Below, one piece after another: positions 1-12,360 of a stretch of DNA of 64,000 nucleotides. The notes beneath the pieces are model-generated. The model made no database searches, was not told the DNA's origin, and saw only the letters and a program-made list of their open reading frames with translations. Each line of letters begins with the position of its first letter. The stretch's first letter is position 1. The translations under genes and the position numbers were made by a program. The DNA comes from Polytrichum commune (taxonomy: Eukaryota; Streptophyta; Polytrichopsida; Polytrichales; Polytrichaceae), in NCBI GenBank assembly GCA_950295325.1, contig OX485806.1:51829169-51893168 (forward strand), read 5' to 3'.

Positions 1-3000
1 GTATAACCTTGAAGATCATTAACATTGGTAATCACAACAATAAGTGATCTTGTCACATCACTGGAAACATATTTCCCAGCCTGCCCACCACAGCATGGAT
101 CTACAATGAGTATGTTGGCTGTCATGTACTCTCACATAAACAACAAAAGGTTATCAAGCAGAGACCAACAATATGAACGCACGGAAGTACCAGCCTTCAC
201 AGGTAGACTAAGCAAACACAGGAAAGAAACTTTGTAAAGAAATCTTCAAGGCATTCAAACCACATCCTGTCATAAGAACCACTCATATCAGACAGTAAGT
301 TACCTCAACCATGAGAAGAATCATTTGATCAATATACCACCGCTTGTTCGGGGCAAACCTACAATTTAAAGCACAGCATGCCTCTATCAAGATCAAAATG
401 CCTTTGAGACTTTCAGCATCAAAAACGCCATTGTTCAAAATTAGAAATACCAACACTTACTCCAAGATCAACTCTAATCAATAAGCTAAACCAAGGCCTA
501 AGAGTGTGCTTTTAATATTTTACTTGATATGGGTAGCAAGTAAAGTGCTTTCCCTAGGCACTCACTGCAACTTGTTGGACAAGATCCAGATAGTATGAAG
601 AGAAGTGATAAATACTTTTGAACAAGTCCAGAGATCTTTGCAGTGAGGTCTCCTTTGAACTCAGAATCACTGACTTTGAGGAAGTCAACCAATTCCTTTG
701 TGAGAGTCTTGACATTGTTCTCATTGACTAGAGCACAAACAAGTTCAAGTGCACGCCTTCGAATAGATACATCAGAGTCCTGCATATTTATATAGACCCA
801 ATTGTCATGATTGAAAACCCTATTCTCTCCCATTTGTGGACTTCGACCTGTGATTCAACAGGATTTACAAATTGGTTGCATCATCTGTGGACATGACAAG
901 ATCCCTTCCTCGATTTTAGACTTTGGATCAAAAAGCCATACACCTACAGCTAATGACAGTGCTTAACAGACACACTTTGTGTCCTCTTTAATTTGAACAA
1001 ATGGCCAGTGTGGATCCTCCACAAAAAATTAAATGTCTGCCAGCCAATGGAGGCATTCCTTCATTTTTCTCCTGTGTGCCAAGGCAATGCTTACATATTG
1101 ACATATTTAATAACCAATGCATCCAGCATACTTGCCAACAGCAAGTATCAATGTATTTAATAACCAATGTATCCAGCATATAGACTACAGATGGGAGCAT
1201 ACTTGCCTTCACACATTCAACAATCGTGGTGCGGTGTCGCTGAACCGCTTGAGTGTCCACCGATACAACCTTGACAAGTGTGTTCAGTGCAACATATCTG
1301 CAACCAATGAAAGAACAAATGCATGTATGAAATATCCACATGTCTGACATATTCTTCACAGCCACGGGACACAAGACCTCCAAGTAGTAAAATTTCCCAA
1401 TTCAGATGCTTTTACTGCAAATTAATGCCTGCCACCCTTGAATAACCTCACTCATAAACTCACTGAGAAGCTACATGATCAGGAATACATATGTACCTTA
1501 TATTGTTGTCTCGGTTTGCCAAGAAACGCCCCAGAATGTTGATAGCAAGCACCCGTAAACCACCTATGGCCTCAATAGCCATAATGGTCTGCACACACTC
1601 GTAAAGAATTGCATTCCCAGCATTTTTGTTTCCCTCCGTATTTGTTGCAACCTACCCCAAGTGGCATAATTAGCCCCTTAAACAAGTAATCGACTGGAGT
1701 TATCAAATATAGGATACAAGAATTGAGAACCAGTGGCCAAGTACAGAAGCACCCCAGAAATTCAAAGCTGACTGCATCAAGTACGTTAAATTTATGAACA
1801 AGTAATATATACTCATTTCATTTTTCATTTAAAGCTTGGAAGGTCATACCTAGTCCATATGAGCTCACTACAAACATTCTCACAGAAATGTACTGAGAAA
1901 TGTGGCTAAGATATAGTGCCTTGAGCTCATGAGAAATACTCAGGAACGCATACACGGAATGTACAGCAAGATTCTGGAATGTACTAAGCATGTCCACATT
2001 GACCATAATCATATCAATCAGTAAACACCAACAGTCAGAAGGACAAAATGATATATGTGGCTATGAGAGGACACGGTTGCTAACCTGAGCGAGGATATCG
2101 CTCATGACATCACTGGAATCAGCATCACCCTTGCCCAGCATGCGTAGTAATCTCAAAAGTCGAATCTGCAGGAAAGGATCTGTAATACCATTGACATCAT
2201 ACTCAGGTGCATACCCACTTATCACCAAATTCTTCAACACCCGAACCAACGTTGTCACATGCTGCACAAATGCAAAAACACAATTCAACCAAACAGAACT
2301 TATGAAGTGCTTTAACTGTTGTTAGAAGGCAAGCAGAAATCAGGAATTGGCAGCATAATAGACACAAAACCAAAGACTTCAACTTGAGGTGACAAACGCA
2401 GCTACTGGTTCAAATACACAGCTGCCAAGAAATGAACATCAAATGCCTAACTGGAATATAAGGAAAACAGTTCAAAGCTGTTGTTGTGTTCAGACCTTCC
2501 TGAAATGTTCAAGTGCAAGATCATTGGTCTGACAAAGTTCTGTACAGAGCTTCACTCCAGCGATTAGCACACCATGATGTTTGTCTGTCAGAAGTCCTGT
2601 AGCGGGAAGTGTCATATATTCAACAAGGTCTGGTACCTTGCGGACAATCCGCACAGAGCACAAGGCTGCCTACAGGAACACATCCAAACCCAAGATACAA
2701 ATGAGGACTGTGATGAGCACTCATTATGGCTTTGATAACGACTGCTCTTCTTCCTGATATTCTTTGTATGAGGCTGTACAGCAAACAGCTGGGTACAACT
2801 GGAAGATGCAACACAAGTGGATCCTGAATATAATACATCACTAGTTTTTGAAGGACTGCAACAGAGAACTCTATCAGAGTATCACACTAGAAAAGCTCAA
2901 AACCAAGTATAGCCCTAATGCAACAAATCACCAGCCAGAATTGCAAACTTACTTTCTTCCGAATGTAGGAATTGTTACTGTGTAATAGCTTTTCAACTTC

Positions 3001-4336
3001 TGGAGCAAGATCTTTAGCCATTTCTGCTGTGCAAATGTTGCCTAGTGCACAAAGTGCCAATCCAACAATGAACTGATTTGTGTGACTCAAATCACTGCAC
3101 ATTTTCAACGAAAATCCACAGCACAGCTTATGCATTTTCACAAACGAAAATATTTTCATCGGCATAGAATGCAAAGCCTGATAAAGACAGGTTCCAGAAA
3201 CTCAGACAACATCCACTGAATATGACCAGCTTCCTAAAATTGATATTGTGTTATCCAAATGCTGAGGCTTCAACCTTCATGATTGTTTCCGAAGGAAAGC
3301 TGATTCTGCAGGGGTTCTCGAGAGTAATGCCAGAAAAAAGAAATAAGAGAAAATGAAGGCGTATGGTCCCCTTCTTCAATCAGATTGTACAGGTTATATG
3401 GAAGTAAGAGAAGCAGATTGAGAAGGGTAAAGAAGTACTGGAGTACTTTTTCAGGGAGTTTGTGACAAGCATGAGCACTTCCTGGCGCTCATCAAGTAGC
3501 AGCATAAGACCCAAGTAACCAATTCTCTTTTCAGGAAAGCTGGCTGCAGCAATCAGCTTAATGCATTCCATTTGCCCAAAATGCGTGGGATAACCCAACA
3601 TATGGATGAACATCAGCTTAGCAACATTACGATGCCTATTATCCTGATCATTGTCTTTGAAAGCATTCCTGAGTACAGCACACTCCTTGGCAACGACCCC
3701 CCGCTCTTCTGCGGCAGTCTTGCAAGCCCGAATGGACCGTATCATATCCCTGCACACATCCATCAAGAATGCGATCAAATCCAGATCCACAATACGCACG
3801 CACGGAAGCCTCCAGATATTTGGATATCCATGGCAGCAATCAGGGATGAGGTTCGCAACATTATCACTAGTTTCTTCAGTAGTTTGTGTCCACAGCTCAA
3901 GGAACTTGTTGAAGGAGACAGCCGCGGTGAAAACTTTCTTTCTACATTCCCTCTTATCTCAGGTATACCAAATGATGCAAGGAAAGTGTCTTCTGCCTCA
4001 ATCTGGAGACATCGAACATAGTCTATGATTCTCTATCCAACTCCCCAGTGAATAAGACAAAACTACGACATTCTCGCGCCTCCCATCTCTTGGTTTGGCG
4101 ATACAAACACGATTCTATGCAGGTGAGTAAGTGGCAGGTGGGTTTCTGGTAAAAAAATAAAGTGCATCAACTCCAGAGGCCATCCGTTCTGATATAGTTT
4201 AATGTGACTCGCTTCTTCGTTCAAACGATAAAAGCATATCCAGCTGCTAAAAGCTAAACCAACATCTCAATTGCACTATTCAAACTTCGCAAGTGATGAA
4301 CGAAAGTAAACACAAATACCTCAGTCTTGTCCCCAT
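1..4336 (-). CDS. AP1G: AP-1 complex subunit gamma (gamma-adaptin), N-terminal part, multi-exon, runs off the left edge
   Basis: Gamma-adaptin is a large subunit of the AP-1 clathrin adaptor, which sorts cargo at the trans-Golgi network and endosomes. Coding exons on the minus strand, in order: 4336-4320, 3749-3447, 3094-2953, 2669-2496, 2261-2085, 1651-1497, 1297-1207, 779-616, 358-304, 80-1. All junctions are GT-AG except the GC-AG intron after 1207. The joined frame stays open for about 452 codons, roughly half the usual length of about 870. Family motifs seen include [88 protein letters not shown] and [10 protein letters not shown], all in the alpha-solenoid trunk. The hinge and ear lie beyond position 1. 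The start is the ATG of a 17-nt first coding exon (MGTRLR). There is no upstream in-frame ATG before a stop, so the N-terminus is a few residues shorter than the usual MNPFSSGTRLR type. Identity is very secure; exon ends are read by eye from splice signals and frame. Confidence 0.95.
780..1206 (-). other. GC-AG intron of the gamma-adaptin gene
   Basis: The exon ending at 1207 reads AAG and is followed on the minus strand by GCAAGT, the classical strong non-canonical GC donor. The acceptor is AG at 781-780, just before the exon at 779. The nearest GT (GTATGC, four bases further in) would shift the frame. The GC donor keeps the phase and joins VECVK to [14 protein letters not shown] as in the family. 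Confidence 0.85.
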
Positions 4337-5060
4337 TGTGATAAATGGTCGTCTCTCGGAGAGTGATCTAAGCTGTCCAATCTTCTCGACCTGTCCAACG
4401 AAGTTCCTTAAGACACTACGCTTCCATAATCATCAAGCTCGGACTTCCCAAACACACCCTGATCCTCAATCCATGACCTTTCGCAACATCTCCAACGGAG
4501 TGTCTGAATCTGGACCTCCGGGACCCCCTAACCCTGGAAACGACAAATCGCCACGGCAAAGCCACGCTCTCATTTACAAAATCTCTCCGAAACTCTTGGA
4601 CTGTGGGTTGAAAATGGACTGAAACCTAGATGCTTTCGTATGCAAGAAATGATCTGTTTCGAGCAAAACTTCATCACTGCGGCCTTCCGCATGAGCAGAT
4701 CCGCAGGCGACAACAGCGGAGATGGTGAGGTGCGATTAAGTTGTCTGAGCGCCAGAGCTCTGGCGCTAGGCAACAACTGTGCCCTCCTGGTAGAATCTAG
4801 ATTCCACACTAAAGAGCAACTCTTCCAGTTACTGGAAAATGACTCGCTCGATCAAGCTTTTTGGCCCAGTGCCAAATGCCCGTGCCCACAAGTTCATGTA
4901 AATTCCTAGCTTGGACACGTACCATCCCAGCCAATTGCACTCTGCATATGAAATAAATTCCGGGGTCACCCAACACCCTTAGTCCATCCAACCAAATGCA
5001 TCTTATACCGTAGCTTCTATCACTACACCGATTATCACAATCAGGATCCAGCTGCACCAC
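4337..5060 (-). promoter_or_regulatory. Upstream flank / 5' UTR region of the gamma-adaptin gene
   Basis: This moderately GC-rich stretch lies directly upstream of the gamma-adaptin start codon and changes to AT-rich DNA near 5060. The frame before the ATG has stops at about 4430-4436 and no alternative ATG. A 20-bp perfect palindrome lies within it at 4748-4767. I cannot point to a clear TATA box or transcription start. Short open frames here match nothing I recognise. Confidence 0.45.
4748..4767. repeat. 20-bp perfect palindrome upstream of gamma-adaptin
   Basis: AGCGCCAGAG is followed immediately by its exact reverse complement CTCTGGCGCT. It lies about 410 bp upstream of the start codon. 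It could be a dimeric transcription-factor site, or chance in a GC-richer stretch. Confidence 0.8.
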
Positions 5061-7643
5061 CTAATGAAGAGAATTACTAAACTAACAAGTTAGTGAAGAT
5101 TAGCTAAACAAAATTTTAGGTAACTAAAACCATTGTCACACCAATTAGTTAGGAGAATTAGTTAATAATATGAGTTAATGAAATATATTAATTCATATGC
5201 TAGCTAACCAATCATATGCCCGCAATCTCAATAATCATTAATCAAAAGTTGACCAATATAAAACAACACTTAAGATTGATTTTCTGAAGATTTGCTTAAC
5301 TTGTTCAAGTTTTTAACATGATTCTACGTATGATACATTATAATTTGTGGGCCACAACATTTTTATTTCATTACAATTACAATTATATATTATATTTCTA
5401 ATTGTATTTTGTAATGATATTTTAATCATTTTTATTCTTAAATGTATATGCTAATTTAGGACATTGTAAGAAACAATGTGGTTCACCTTACAACGAAATA
5501 AGAAAAAGGTGGGGAAAATGAAAAACGGGCATTCAAGAAAAACTTGGGCTACTCATTTGTAAAATTTCGTTAGCAATAGGGGTATGGATGAGTTGAGATT
5601 TTTTTTCACAAAAACAAGGTCCCAAAAGTTAGTTAACTTCTATTTTGTTAACTTTGATTAAACCTTAATTTTAACTCTAAGTGGTGTAGCCATAGGATTA
5701 ATTAGTTTTTATACAAAGTAGCTACCGCACACGTTAGTTAATTCTCTCAACAAGGCAATGTGGGCACAATATAACTAATTTGAGTGGTTAATTAACTCTA
5801 CCCAGAGCCTTAACAAAGATGTGTTGTTGAACCCTTAGTGTGCATGGTACAAATTCTCGAAACACACAAAATTTGGACATATTTATAAATTAAGGAAGGT
5901 TGAATTTCTACCAGGTGATATCAAATTCATGAATAAATGCTCATTTATCATAGGTTTCAAGAAAATTAATGTGTGTTTTCATAACATTAAATAACAAGCT
6001 CAAAATGACCTCTTCAAAATATCACTACAACAGTGCACACCCGTTTGATGTTTTTTGTTTAGTATAGGTAGCATCACCTTTGAGTTCTTCTTAGGCTATT
6101 TTCAATCTATTCAAATAATTACTTTCATTACTTATAGTGAATCATGTTGATTTCTAGGACAAGACTAAAGCTAATTGGCAACAAAGGTTCTCCTATAGGC
6201 TGAAGTAAACTCTAAACAAATATAAATAGTTATAAAGCAATAGAAAAAGTTGATGGGGCCAAAAAGATAGTATGTATTTTATCATAGATTGCTACGATGA
6301 GAGTTGGGTGAACATGTACAATGATTATCCCAAAGAGAATGTGTGGTATTAAAACTTGAAACACGCATTTTTTTGCCAAGTCACAAAATTAGTGAGGACC
6401 AAACCCTAAATGAGATTGGATTCATTACTACATGCTCATTTACCATAGGTTTCAAAAGAATTGGCGCATGCTATGAAGTTTATTTAAAGTGATAAAAAAA
6501 ACAATGCTATGCAAACACATGTTGGTGAGCATAACAATCCCTATGGTTGAATTTCATCTCAATATGTAGCATTTGACAAAGGTTTCAATCGTCTTCTCTC
6601 TATGGAAATAGGATAATAGGAAATATTTGATGCCGGTATGAATAATATGAATAGTGTGATTAATGTGTGGTAATCTTAATGAATAGGCTTGGTACTCTCA
6701 ATGTATAGTGTTGCTATGAAAAATATTTTAATGATTAGAGTTGGCACTTTCAATTGATGAGTGTTGTCATGAAATCTCACCTTCTTCTTGACTTCTTGGA
6801 TGTGGCGGTATCCCTCACAAGCAAAAGAGAAGACAAAAGAAAGCAATAAGAAGCAGAATAAGAAGCGAAAGAGAGACAAAGAGAGCACAGAAGGTGAGTA
6901 AAGAAGGACAAAGAGACTTGAGTTTCCGTTGGAAGACGAACCAAACGAGGAAGACAGAAGATGATGACGTTTTCAAGGTTTGAAGGTGACGTGGCCTCAC
7001 GAGAGGCCAGAACCCTGGTTTGCCTCCCAACACCGGTTTCGTTAAAAGTGCAATTCAATATGTAAAAGTGCACATGAACAAATTATTGGAAACGCATAGA
7101 TTTCAATGAAAATATGATCATATTATAATTTTATTGGGTATAAATAAACAAATTATAAATATGAGTACATTTAGTTCAATGTGCTTGGTCATTAATAAAA
7201 TTATAATTTGATGATTTTTGTAAAAAAACTTTATCCTACAATAAGATGAGGAATTCATTTTATGGGAGTTATGTATAATTATATTTTATTGATTTGAATA
7301 TGGTTATAAAGCCAAGAATATTAAATACATATTCTATGGTCAAGATAAGAAATTCAGGTATTTTCTCCATGCTATACTGTGGGCAAACATCATTGCATAT
7401 GAACAAGTTTGAATGTCTAATTACACAAAGAACACCAATAAATAATAGGTCATCAATAAGATAGAATGAATCTCATTCACATCAATCCATTGACAAATTT
7501 CAACTTCAACACTATATTTTATTAAAAAAATACATCACATTTAAAGATGTGAAAAGTACAAAGTTGAAGTTAATATTACAAATCTATTCTAAAAGGTTTA
7601 GGTGATATTCAAAATGAAATTTTTCATCATTGGGAATTTTTAA
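5061..7643. other. AT-rich intergenic DNA, no gene recognised
   Basis: I see no supported gene. Short motifs such as TTAGTTAA recur at 5070-5180 and 5625-5820. A phrase built on CATAGGTTTCAA recurs near 5950 and 6440, which suggests decayed repeats too degraded to classify. Open frames on the minus strand near 6680-7070 are leucine/serine/phenylalanine-rich, lack family motifs and are probably chance. Confidence 0.6.
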
Positions 7644-10600
7644 CTATTTCTTAGTTCTTATGCCCAAAACGGTAATCAAATTTTGGGTCCCAACAGTATT
7701 ATGCCAAGAAATAAAAACTAAACCAATCGGAATACAATCATGTGGTTCTCGAGAGGATTTCCAAGCACGTTGTATACAATTTGTATACCGATTGTGAAAC
7801 TTCTCTTCTTCATCTTGTAAACCTCTTGGCATTTTAGGTTGATACCATAAAACGTTTGCAACACCATTCTCACAAGCTTGTTGACTTAAAGAAAACACCT
7901 TTGCCACAAAAAAATGAATCCCTAAGTGTCGATCAATATCATCGGTTTCCATTGCTACAACCATTCCCACCTTTACATCTTGATGCAGATCAAATGTAGA
8001 AAACCGGTCAATTGCATTATCATTGGATATGAATAAATTGGGTGCATTGCCTTGGCGTTCACTTCGTCCTCTTCCACGTCCCCTTCTAACTCGTCCTCCT
8101 TGTTCACGGCCTTGACTTCCTTGTCGTTCATTTGTTTGCCCGCTATTTATTTGTTCATCCATTTGTTCTACATTTCCTTCTCTTCTTCTACCTTGCCCTC
8201 GTACATTATTTGAAGAACCACGAATGCGATGTCCTCTTGGCATTTGGGAACGAGGTCCAAAATAAGATGTCTCCATCACAGGAGGAAGTGATTGCAAAAT
8301 ATCCATTACTTGAGAATCTAGTGGTTGCACTTCTTGTGGTACTGGACAATGTATGGTTGGAAAATTTTCCAAAAGAGGCCAAAATGGTGCAGAAGTGGCC
8401 TCAAAGTGATTTTCCAAGGGAAAATCTTTCAAATAAAAAATGAACCTATCAGTTGCTTCAATAGCAAGAAGATTATTCTCAATGTCCATATAGCATGCAA
8501 TATGTCGTTCTTTTAGTAAAATGAAATCAATCAAAGCCATTAATTCCCTATCTTCTGGCTCAGCAATGGGTGCTAAGGGAATTTGAAGGCGAACATTTGG
8601 AATTTCAGAAAGACAAATATATCCATTTTCAGGAATCCATAATAGAGACCTTGCATAGTCTTTGTATTGAACATATGGCTTATTATCTTGCATATAAAAT
8701 CTAAAATGATGGGGTTTACTAATTCCAACAAATGCATTTTCTCGCAAATACGGTGTAATGAAACTCTTCCAATCTCTTATATATTCAAGATGATCTGCAT
8801 GAATAAATGGTTCAGTAAAGGTAGGACGTTCACGATATTTGAAATTTGCAACATTTCTTCTAAGGAGTCAATATCTTGTCGCTTGAAAGCTGAAGATATA
8901 TAGCTAAAACGTTGATCAATATCCTCATGAGTATGACCTACTATCAGAAATGATAATTGAATCACTTTAAAGAATCCAAGGGCTACTAGAGTTGCACAAA
9001 GACCAAGAATATATACATTCTTGTTTTCTCTCTCACAATTATCTGCTTGGATGCGGAGTACAGGTGGTAGTCGTCTTTTTTGGTGCTTTACATTACATAA
9101 CACTTTCATAATAGATGTAACCACTTGATTACTATCATGCTTGTGATGAGAATCCACCCATATATGACAATATAAACCAATGTCATGAACAAGGACTCCA
9201 CATAAATGAGTCTTTACAAATCGAGACTCAATGTTTTTTACCGTTTGTTTGAATCTAGGCACAATTGTAGTATTTTGGTCCATACCATCAATAATGAGAG
9301 TCATGATATCATCAGGGCTTTCAATTGTTACTTGTCATGCTCGACTATAATCTTTTCTTTCTTCCATGGTCAAATCAATATGGATATTATAAGATTGTTG
9401 AATAACCTGCTTCATACGTTCATTAGGCATTGCCTTAATACTCCCTTTGTATTCCCAACAAATCTGGCATTTTGAAAATCTTGATTCTGTGGGAATATAT
9501 ACATTGGTATATTCTTGTTTCCATATTTTCTTTAAAATTGACAATCCAACATTAGCTTCATCCATATGTTCCAATGCATTATTTATAGCAATCCATACTT
9601 CAGATTGACGTACATTCATAGGTAGACAAATCACTTCAATATTTTGTCCATCGGATTTTCGACGAACTTGGCGATAAGGTTGAGGTTCTCCAAAAAACTT
9701 GATATATGACTCGAAATGTGCTCGGGCCATACTAATATGAGTAGCTTCTTTTCTTTTTCCGCAATTTCCATGAAAAACATCTATCACATCAATTTCACGT
9801 ATTTATGATAAAATAGAATTCAGCCTTCGCAGTGAATATTCCACTGCATTTGCAAAACATGCAATGCAAATCTTTTGTCCAACTATTATTGCTTCGAATT
9901 TCATCTTCATTGGTGCAGTTGGACACGAAACTTGGAATCCTCGAAGAGTTGTTAAAATCCAACATGCTTTATCTTTATACTTTGTCATACCCAATGCTTG
10001 ATATCGCAAAGATAAAATATCATGTTCATGTATATTTTGGAGGTATTGTTTTTTACAAGGCCTTTTAATTTTTGCTTCACGTATATCAATTAAAGTAATT
10101 TTATCAGCTCTGGAAATTCCTAGGATGCGAGGACCCTTAGATTTTTTGTTTGCTCGAGTTTTATGAACATATGGACGACGAGCATGAGATTCGGGTAACC
10201 CTTCCATAGTGTGTTCAAAAGATGAACGATCATAAGTAAAAGTATTTGACATTTGGCTCATAAGAGGTGATGGAGTACAATGTATATGAGGTAAATGCAA
10301 ATTAGGAGTTGTTGGTAGTTGAATCTGTTTGATTTGACTTCTAGGCCATCGAATAAACTTGTAAAGGCAATCACTCATAAATGTCAAATTCAATTCATGA
10401 ACCCGAGTTTCCGAGACTGTAATACCTTGTATGAAAACCACTGCATCATCTGGAGATATTGGTTTATCATGTAATATATCACCGACAACCATATCTTGTA
10501 GGAGTCATTTTCCAACTTCTTTGCCATGAATGTCGTAAAGATAAACAAACCTTTGGTCCTCCAATAATTCTTCGTAATTAAGAAGATATTCATTTTACAT

Positions 10601-10687
10601 CTCAAAACTTCTATTTGCACGATGTCGAATGAATGAAGGAGATCCACCTTCATCTTCACGTTCCATTGAATCCAAATAAGGATTCAT
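7644..10687 (-). pseudogene. Decayed DUF7869-type transposase-like gene, intronless
   Basis: One minus-strand reading frame runs from an ATG at 10687 to a stop at 7644, about 1,010 codons. It is broken by in-frame stops near 10593 (TAA), 10508 (TGA), 9803 (TAA) and 9335 (TGA) and one frameshift near 8850. The middle shows the signature I associate with DUF7869 proteins: IIDGMDQ near 9285, then QADNCERENKN, then VGHTHEDIDQRFS. This is a D-DN-D/E pattern compatible with an RNase H-fold nuclease. A cysteine patch (KICIACFAN) lies upstream. The C-terminal third has an RG/QG-rich linker (about 8220-8030) and a compact domain, from MKVGMVVAMET onward, ending in FISWHNTVGTQNLITVLGI. At least two stops are one-base changes from CGA or CAA, so decay by C-to-T change is plausible. 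It diverges from the plus-strand gene at 15071. The family call is good; mobility is inferred. Confidence 0.72.
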
Positions 10688-11021
10688 GTAACTTATTTCA
10701 TGATATATCAAAGTCTGATGAAAAAGAAGAAATAAACATTGATAAGTACATATTAAAAATTGTTGAGAAGTTATATAACTTAAGTAACAAATTATGTAAT
10801 GAAAGAAATAAAACATATATTAGCCTTCTTTTGTTGAACCGTAAAATATATAGGTAAGACTCGATTGACAATCTATTAGATGAAGTTATGGTGTGTAATT
10901 GGAGGTATGAAATATACCTTACTTCTTTAGACTATAGATAAAGTTATTTACTACTTCGGAGTATGTGCCTTAACCTTTCCTTTCCACCCCTTAAAGTGGA
11001 ACAAAGCTAATTATGAATATG
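10688..11021. promoter_or_regulatory. Leader/promoter side of the transposase-like pseudogene
   Basis: This AT-rich spacer lies between the first ATG of the minus-strand gene and the first array unit. No other gene or clear promoter element was recognised. Its position makes it the likely 5' leader of the minus-strand gene. Confidence 0.35.
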
Positions 11022-12360
11022 AAAGGTGTGGCATATGCCCCACCCCCTTAAAACTTGAAAAATAACTAAGTATTGCTTCACAAGGTGAGGCATATGCCCC
11101 GCCCCCTTAAAACTTGAAAAAAAACTAAATATTGCTTCACAAGGTGAGGCATATGCCCCATCCCCTTAAAACTTGAAAAAAAACTAAATATTGCTTAACA
11201 AGGTGAACCATATGCCCCACTCCCTTAAAATTTGAACAAACACTAAGTATTGCTTCACAAGGTGAGGCATATGCCCCAACCCCTTAAAAGTTGAAAAAAA
11301 AACTAAACACTGATTCACAAGGTGAGGCATATGCCCCACCCCCTTAAAACTTGGAAAAAAAACTAAGTACCGCTTCACAAGGTGAGCGATCTGATTGATT
11401 CATACGGATAAATAATAACAAGTTTCTAAAAATAAAAAATAATTAAGAAGATTCTATGCACATCCGCGTAGTAATGCCTTCTTGGTATCCGCCTATAGAT
11501 TATTCCTGCTTTATCACTAGCTCAATTTGGGATAGCACCAGTCAATGTAACCAACAGGATTCGGACTCGGGTTGATCCAGACCTAATACCAGTCTCTTAT
11601 ACAACTCGCATCCACATGCGGATGTCTCAAAACCTAGTAGTTACCTACATATATGTATAATGAGGTTATGCACCTACTTGATTTTTGTTCATATGTTACT
11701 GCTCATTGCTCTTGTGTTACTGCTCACTGCTCAACGTTCATAAGATAGCTTCCCTCATGCCCCGCCCCCTTAAAATTTGGAAAAAAACTAAGTATTGCTT
11801 CACAAGGTGAGGCATATGCCCCACCCCCTTAAAACTTGAAAAAAACTAAGTATTGCTTCACAAGGTGAGGCATATGCCCCACCCCCTTAAAACTTGAAAA
11901 AAACTAAATATTGCTTAACAAGGTGAGGCATATGCCCCACTCCCTTAAAACTTGAACAAAAACTAAGTATTGCTTCACAAGGTGAGGCATATGCCCCACC
12001 CCCTTAAAACTTGGAAAAAAAACTAAGTATTGTTTCACAAGGTGAGGCATATGCCCCACCCCCTTAAAACTTGAAAAAAAACTAAATACTGCTTCACAAG
12101 GTGAGGCATATGCCCCACCCCCTTAAAACTTGAAAAAAAACTAAATACTGCTTCACAAGGTGAGGCATATGCCCCACCCCCTTAAAACTTGAAAAAAAAC
12201 TAAATACTGCTTCACAAAGTGAGGCATATGCCCCACTCCCTTAAAACTTGAACAAAAATTAATTACAGCTCCACAAGGTGTGGCATATGCCTCACTCCTA
12301 TAAATCTTGAAATAACCAATTAAGGCTCCACAAGGTGTGGCATGTGCTTCATTGCTCTAA
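11022..12360. repeat. Tandem array A: about 58-60-bp units with a palindromic GTGAGGCATATGCCYCAC core
   Basis: About 17 units. Each holds a core close to GTGAGGCATATGCCCCAC followed by CCCCTTAAAACTTGAAAA, a short A tract and CTAARTAYTGCTTCACAAG. The arms GTGAGGCA and TGCCYCAC make the core nearly self-complementary. Units at 11022-11390 and 11755-12360 are separated by a non-repeat insert. The last two units drift to GTGTGGCAT. It lies upstream of the minus-strand pseudogene. Confidence 0.93.
11391..11754. other. Non-repeat insert splitting array A
   Basis: About 360 bp unrelated to the array interrupts it inside a unit: the left copy stops at AAGGTGAG and the right resumes at CTCATGCCCCG. 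It has local repeats such as TTACTGCTCA twice near 11697-11730. No matching terminal inverted repeats or target duplication could be seen, so it may be an insertion or simply unexpanded DNA. Confidence 0.5.

Noticed and set aside
3572-4028. Plus-strand frames of 125-149 codons over the gamma-adaptin 5' exons
   Set aside because: They are antisense shadows of a securely identified minus-strand exon and its flanking intron.
5061-5830. Possible foldback element from TTAGTTAA-rich ends
   Set aside because: The two sides share only short AT-rich words, and no collinear inverted repeat or target duplication could be drawn.
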